IMG/VR virus record: IMGVR_UViG_3300047476_002124
Location: 1 to 64,000 of that record
Length of the DNA: 64,000 nt
Reading direction: 5' to 3' (one strand)
From: a virus
The notes below the pieces were generated by a model that did not search any database, was not told the origin of the DNA, and saw only the letters and a program-made list of their open reading frames with translations. Below, one piece after another: positions 61,087-64,000 of the stretch (the first letter of the stretch is position 1; the number at the start of each line of letters is the position of its first letter). The translations under genes and the position numbers were made by a program.

Positions 61087-63218
61087 TGGCACAATTCGAT
61101 TATACAATATTAGTCACGGGAGATTGTCAAAGTAACCTTGGAGGGTCTATAAGTATATTACCTTTTGGAGGTACACCTCCTTATACCGTTGAGTGGACAA
61201 CACCTAATTTAGGGTCAGATATTTTAACTATTTTACCTTCCATAAGAAGTGGACTAGCTAGTGGTACTTATGCCGTTAGATTGAACGACTCCACTCTACC
61301 AATAAACAACGAGTTTTTTGTGAATATACCAGTGTCGGATGGAGTTTGTGTGACAATAGATGATTCTAATGGAACGACATGTGGATTAAATAATGGTTCG
61401 ATAACAGGAAGTTCATCAACAGAATATTCTTCAGCATCTTTTTATCTTTATAGTGGTACGGGAGAATTAGTAACGTCAGCGGTCACTAATACAGATACTA
61501 TAGTATTTTCCAATCTGACAGCAGGTACTTATAATGTTGCGGTATTGGATTTAGGGGGATGTACTGGATTCAGTGAAACTATAGTAATTGAAGATTCATC
61601 TCAATTTGATTACGGTCTTTATATAGTACCCAACTCAAGTTGTGGGGATAGTTTTTTAGGTAAGATTTACGTCACGGGAGAAACAGGTCCGTCCCCATAC
61701 ACATATTTGTGGAGTAACGGACAAACAACAAGTTACATAACTGGTCTAACCGAAGGTAGTTATTCGGTCACAGTTACAAATGCGGATGGGTGTGTTGTGA
61801 GTAAAGGTGCTGAAGTAACGAGAGTACAACCCGTAGGGTTCGGAAATTTTGTGGTCACACAACCAACATGTTTTTCTAATGATGGGGTTCTTACAATGAC
61901 AATTACTGGAGGAACTGCACCATTTTATTATTCAGCAAGTACAGGTGATTTTGCAATATCATATTCAACAACTTACAGTATATCAGGACTTACACCAGGT
62001 CAAATAAGTATAAAAGTGACTGATTCAGGGTTCTGTACATTCACAGAAACAACACAACTTGTAACTCCTAATGGTATGAGTTCTGTATCGATTACGGGTA
62101 GTAATTCTACATGTTCGAATACAGATGGTTCGATTTTGGTTTCGGTTCAAGGAGGCTCAACACCTTATACGTATACTTTGATTAATCCTACCGGAGACAC
62201 AGACGTGGTGTCAAATAATAATACAACACAGGAGTTTACAAATCTGACCGCAGGAACTTATTCTGTCTTTGTGGAAGACAGTTCAGGGTGTTCGTATAAT
62301 GATGAAATAACTTTAATCACAGAAAATAAATTTACAATATCAACACAAATTACTGGCTCAACCTGTGGTCTAAACAACGCTACGGTCGAGGTTTTGAAAT
62401 CTACAGGTGGTACAGAACCTTTTGATTATATTTTGGACGGGACAAGCCAGATAATTGATACTACTCAATCGGCTGTCACGTTTACAGACGTAAGTCAAGG
62501 AAATCACACCGTTTCAGTAGTTGATGCCGACGGATGTACACAAACTACAAATTTCTTCATAAGTTATTCTGAGCCAATTTCATATAGTTTATATTCTAAC
62601 TCATGTGGAACAGGTAACGAAGGTAGCATAACTGCATTCATTTCATCGGGAGTTCCTCCATTTACTTTTTATTGGTCTGAAAACGTGCCCAACAATCCAC
62701 AAGAAATAGCTGTAACAGGATTGACTGCAGGTACATACAGTGTAACTATTGTAGATAGCACAGGATGTTCATTGAGTAGAACAACTGATTTAGTCTGTAG
62801 TCAGAGTTTCATTTCATACCAACTTTATACAATGGGACAGGAAGAATTCCAACTTCAGTCAGGTACCAAATGTGGCCTGTTACAAATGTTGAATGAAGGA
62901 TTTGTGGATTTGACATCGGTGAACGAAGGATGTGTTCTGAATTCTGCGGTATTCATTGCAAAAGTAAGTGTTGACCCTACAGGTCTTACATACACAAATT
63001 CATTCTATACTGCAACTACATTGAATCAGGCACCTTCGGATAATTTATGGTATAATACATTGACAAGTTTACTTACATCAGTACCAGGAATTCAATCTGT
63101 TACAATAGATGCTTTGAGTAATAAAATTACAATACAAACTACTGTGGGAGGACCACTAAACAATCAAATTATAACGGTTGATGTCTTAATAGAATATGAC
63201 ATCACATGTAGACAATGA
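61086..63218 (+). CDS. SprB-repeat tail fibre / receptor-binding protein
   Basis: 710 residues from ATG 61086, which overlaps the preceding TAA as TAATG. A TTG nine bases earlier lies in frame but is not needed. Seven tandem repeats of about 75-90 residues follow one another: strand, Cys, GGxxPY/xPF, strand, LTAGTYxVxVxDxxGC. The clearest is about residues 195-250 (SPYTYLWSNGQTTSYITGLT, EGSYSVTVTNADGC). This is the SprB repeat, known from the mobile gliding adhesin of Flavobacterium. Each repeat has a Cys near its start and another in the closing GC. A separate C-terminal domain (about 580-710) follows. It is probably an extended fibre that binds the host. The next gene's ATG overlaps its stop. 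Confidence 0.8.
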   Translation: MAQFDYTILVTGDCQSNLGGSISILPFGGTPPYTVEWTTPNLGSDILTILPSIRSGLASGTYAVRLNDSTLPINNEFFVNIPVSDGVCVTIDDSNGTTCGLNNGSITGSSSTEYSSASFYLYSGTGELVTSAVTNTDTIVFSNLTAGTYNVAVLDLGGCTGFSETIVIEDSSQFDYGLYIVPNSSCGDSFLGKIYVTGETGPSPYTYLWSNGQTTSYITGLTEGSYSVTVTNADGCVVSKGAEVTRVQPVGFGNFVVTQPTCFSNDGVLTMTITGGTAPFYYSASTGDFAISYSTTYSISGLTPGQISIKVTDSGFCTFTETTQLVTPNGMSSVSITGSNSTCSNTDGSILVSVQGGSTPYTYTLINPTGDTDVVSNNNTTQEFTNLTAGTYSVFVEDSSGCSYNDEITLITENKFTISTQITGSTCGLNNATVEVLKSTGGTEPFDYILDGTSQIIDTTQSAVTFTDVSQGNHTVSVVDADGCTQTTNFFISYSEPISYSLYSNSCGTGNEGSITAFISSGVPPFTFYWSENVPNNPQEIAVTGLTAGTYSVTIVDSTGCSLSRTTDLVCSQSFISYQLYTMGQEEFQLQSGTKCGLLQMLNEGFVDLTSVNEGCVLNSAVFIAKVSVDPTGLTYTNSFYTATTLNQAPSDNLWYNTLTSLLTSVPGIQSVTIDALSNKITIQTTVGGPLNNQIITVDVLIEYDITCRQ

Positions 63219-64000
63219 CACAAGTAAGAATTGATACCATAACTGGGGTTAGTTATCCTATAGACATATACGTTGCTGACGTATACGGTAATAATAGGAC
63301 ATATTTAGCGACCGTTGTTAGTGGACCCGTTCCTCCAGAATTGGCTTATACAACACTACCGCCTCTTTTTGATAATGCTCCTGCGGTAATGATAATTGTA
63401 CTCGATGCTAACAATTGTGAAAAATTTGAAATAGTTCCATGTACCGTACCATCAACACCAACCCTAACACCAACCCCAACAGTTACATCAACACCAACCC
63501 TAACACCAACTCTAACATTAACTCCAACACTTACATCTACACCAACTTTAACCCAAACGCCTACACTTACTCTTACACCAGGATTGAGCCCAACTGTGAC
63601 ACCTACACTAACAAGTACCCCAACCGTTACACCAACACAATCCGTAACACAAACAAATACACCAACACCATCTGCAACTCAAACAAGTACACCAACAACA
63701 ACACCAACCCTAACACCAACTCAAACACTAACATCAACACCAGCAAATACACCAACGCAAACACCAACTCAAACAGAATCTGCAACCCCAACCCCAACAT
63801 CAACACAAACACCAACTCTAACAGAGTCTGCGACCCCAACTCCAACACCAACTTCTTCACCAACACTAACACCTACATTGACCACAACTCCAACGGTAAC
63901 ACCAACACCATCCGCAACACCGGCAGTAATTACGTTTGCTTATTTAATAATGGATGTAAATACCGTAGCGCAAAGAAACGAATTGGCAACATACATGTTA
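63215..64000 (+). CDS. Pro-Thr mucin-like surface protein (3' end outside window)
   Basis: The open frame starts at ATG 63215, overlapping the fibre stop (ATGA), and runs past the right edge; 262 codons are visible. The N-terminal 78 residues form a small beta domain (TQVRIDTITGVSYPIDIYVA, then APAVMIIVLDANNCEKFEIV). Residues about 80-236 are almost only Thr, Pro, Ser, Leu, Gln and Val in TPTLTPTP-like words. A new ordered domain then begins (VITFAYLIMDVNTVAQRNEL). The stalk resembles that of the fibre gene at 41-2677. It is probably another tail fibre or host-contact protein with an O-glycosylation-prone stalk. Confidence 0.75.
   Translation, partial: MTQVRIDTITGVSYPIDIYVADVYGNNRTYLATVVSGPVPPELAYTTLPPLFDNAPAVMIIVLDANNCEKFEIVPCTVPSTPTLTPTPTVTSTPTLTPTLTLTPTLTSTPTLTQTPTLTLTPGLSPTVTPTLTSTPTVTPTQSVTQTNTPTPSATQTSTPTTTPTLTPTQTLTSTPANTPTQTPTQTESATPTPTSTQTPTLTESATPTPTPTSSPTLTPTLTTTPTVTPTPSATPAVITFAYLIMDVNTVAQRNELATYML
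63447..63930 (+). repeat. Long Pro-Thr coding repeat
   Basis: About 480 bp of degenerate 6- and 12-bp units related to ACACCAAC(C/T/A)CTAACA encode the mucin-like stalk. The purine/pyrimidine bias also creates a spurious Val/Leu/Gly-rich open frame on the other strand. Confidence 0.85.

Noticed and set aside
63627-63872. Leu/Val-rich open frame on the minus strand
   Set aside because: It is again the antisense of the Thr-Pro repeat, with no start context or family resemblance.
63447-63930. Possible CRISPR-like or satellite array
   Set aside because: The repeats are degenerate, have no spacers and keep one reading frame, so they are protein-coding low complexity.
1-64000. tRNA genes, integrase or attachment sites
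   Set aside because: No cloverleaf-like stretch in the gaps and no recombinase motifs were seen.

Overview
The window is part of the genome of a large, AT-rich contractile-tailed bacteriophage with a T4-like core. It carries recognisable counterparts of T4 replication proteins: family B DNA polymerase (gp43), single-strand binding protein (gp32), UvsX recombinase, RNase H/5' nuclease and DnaB-type helicase (gp41). It also carries T4-type tail proteins: neck gp13 and probably gp14, tail terminator gp15, sheath gp18, tube gp19, gp26, a tape measure protein, gp53, gp25 and gp6. Terminase, portal and major capsid genes are not in the window. The host is most likely a member of the Bacteroidetes/Flavobacteriia. 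One fibre gene is built from SprB-type repeats, a DUF5522-type protein is present, and most start codons lack a Shine-Dalgarno sequence and are preceded by A/T-rich DNA. No tRNA, integrase, CRISPR array or insertion sequence was seen.

Layout. 1-9053: a tail fibre/adhesin gene with a concanavalin/LamG-like region and mucin-like Pro-Thr repeats, then four glycan enzymes (two of them multidomain fusions) and a small unknown protein. 9144-11924: DNA polymerase. 11963-15593: a minus-strand block with an unknown protein, gp13, an SNF2-type helicase and a SET-domain protein. 15643-25854: neck, tail terminator, a small minus-strand ribbon-helix-helix gene, sheath, a HAD phosphatase, tube, gp26 with a possible frameshift extension, and tape measure. 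25895-38885: very large baseplate/hub proteins of 1668 and 2253 residues, gp53 and small proteins. 38966-46392: the replication block gp32, UvsX, RNase H, a small membrane gene with an internal stop, helicase, B12-dependent ribonucleotide reductase and a DUF5522-like protein. 46413-64000: gp25, gp6, a 1597-residue baseplate protein with hydrophobic segments, several unrecognised structural proteins, a tail-protein-I-like protein, the SprB-repeat fibre, and a second Pro-Thr mucin-like gene that runs off the right edge.

How it works together. The motif TATTTAT occurs on the sense strand 4-35 nt before many virion genes on both strands but is absent or degenerate before the replication genes, so it looks like the late promoter. 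It is the reverse complement of the core of the T4 late promoter TATAAATA. Strong hairpin terminators separate the transcription units. The fibre genes with Thr/Pro-rich stalks flank the window, and one is directly followed by a Skp1-GlcNAc-transferase-like enzyme and further sugar enzymes. This suggests that the phage glycosylates its own fibres or remodels host surface sugars. Functions are inferred from motifs read by eye; no database search was run.
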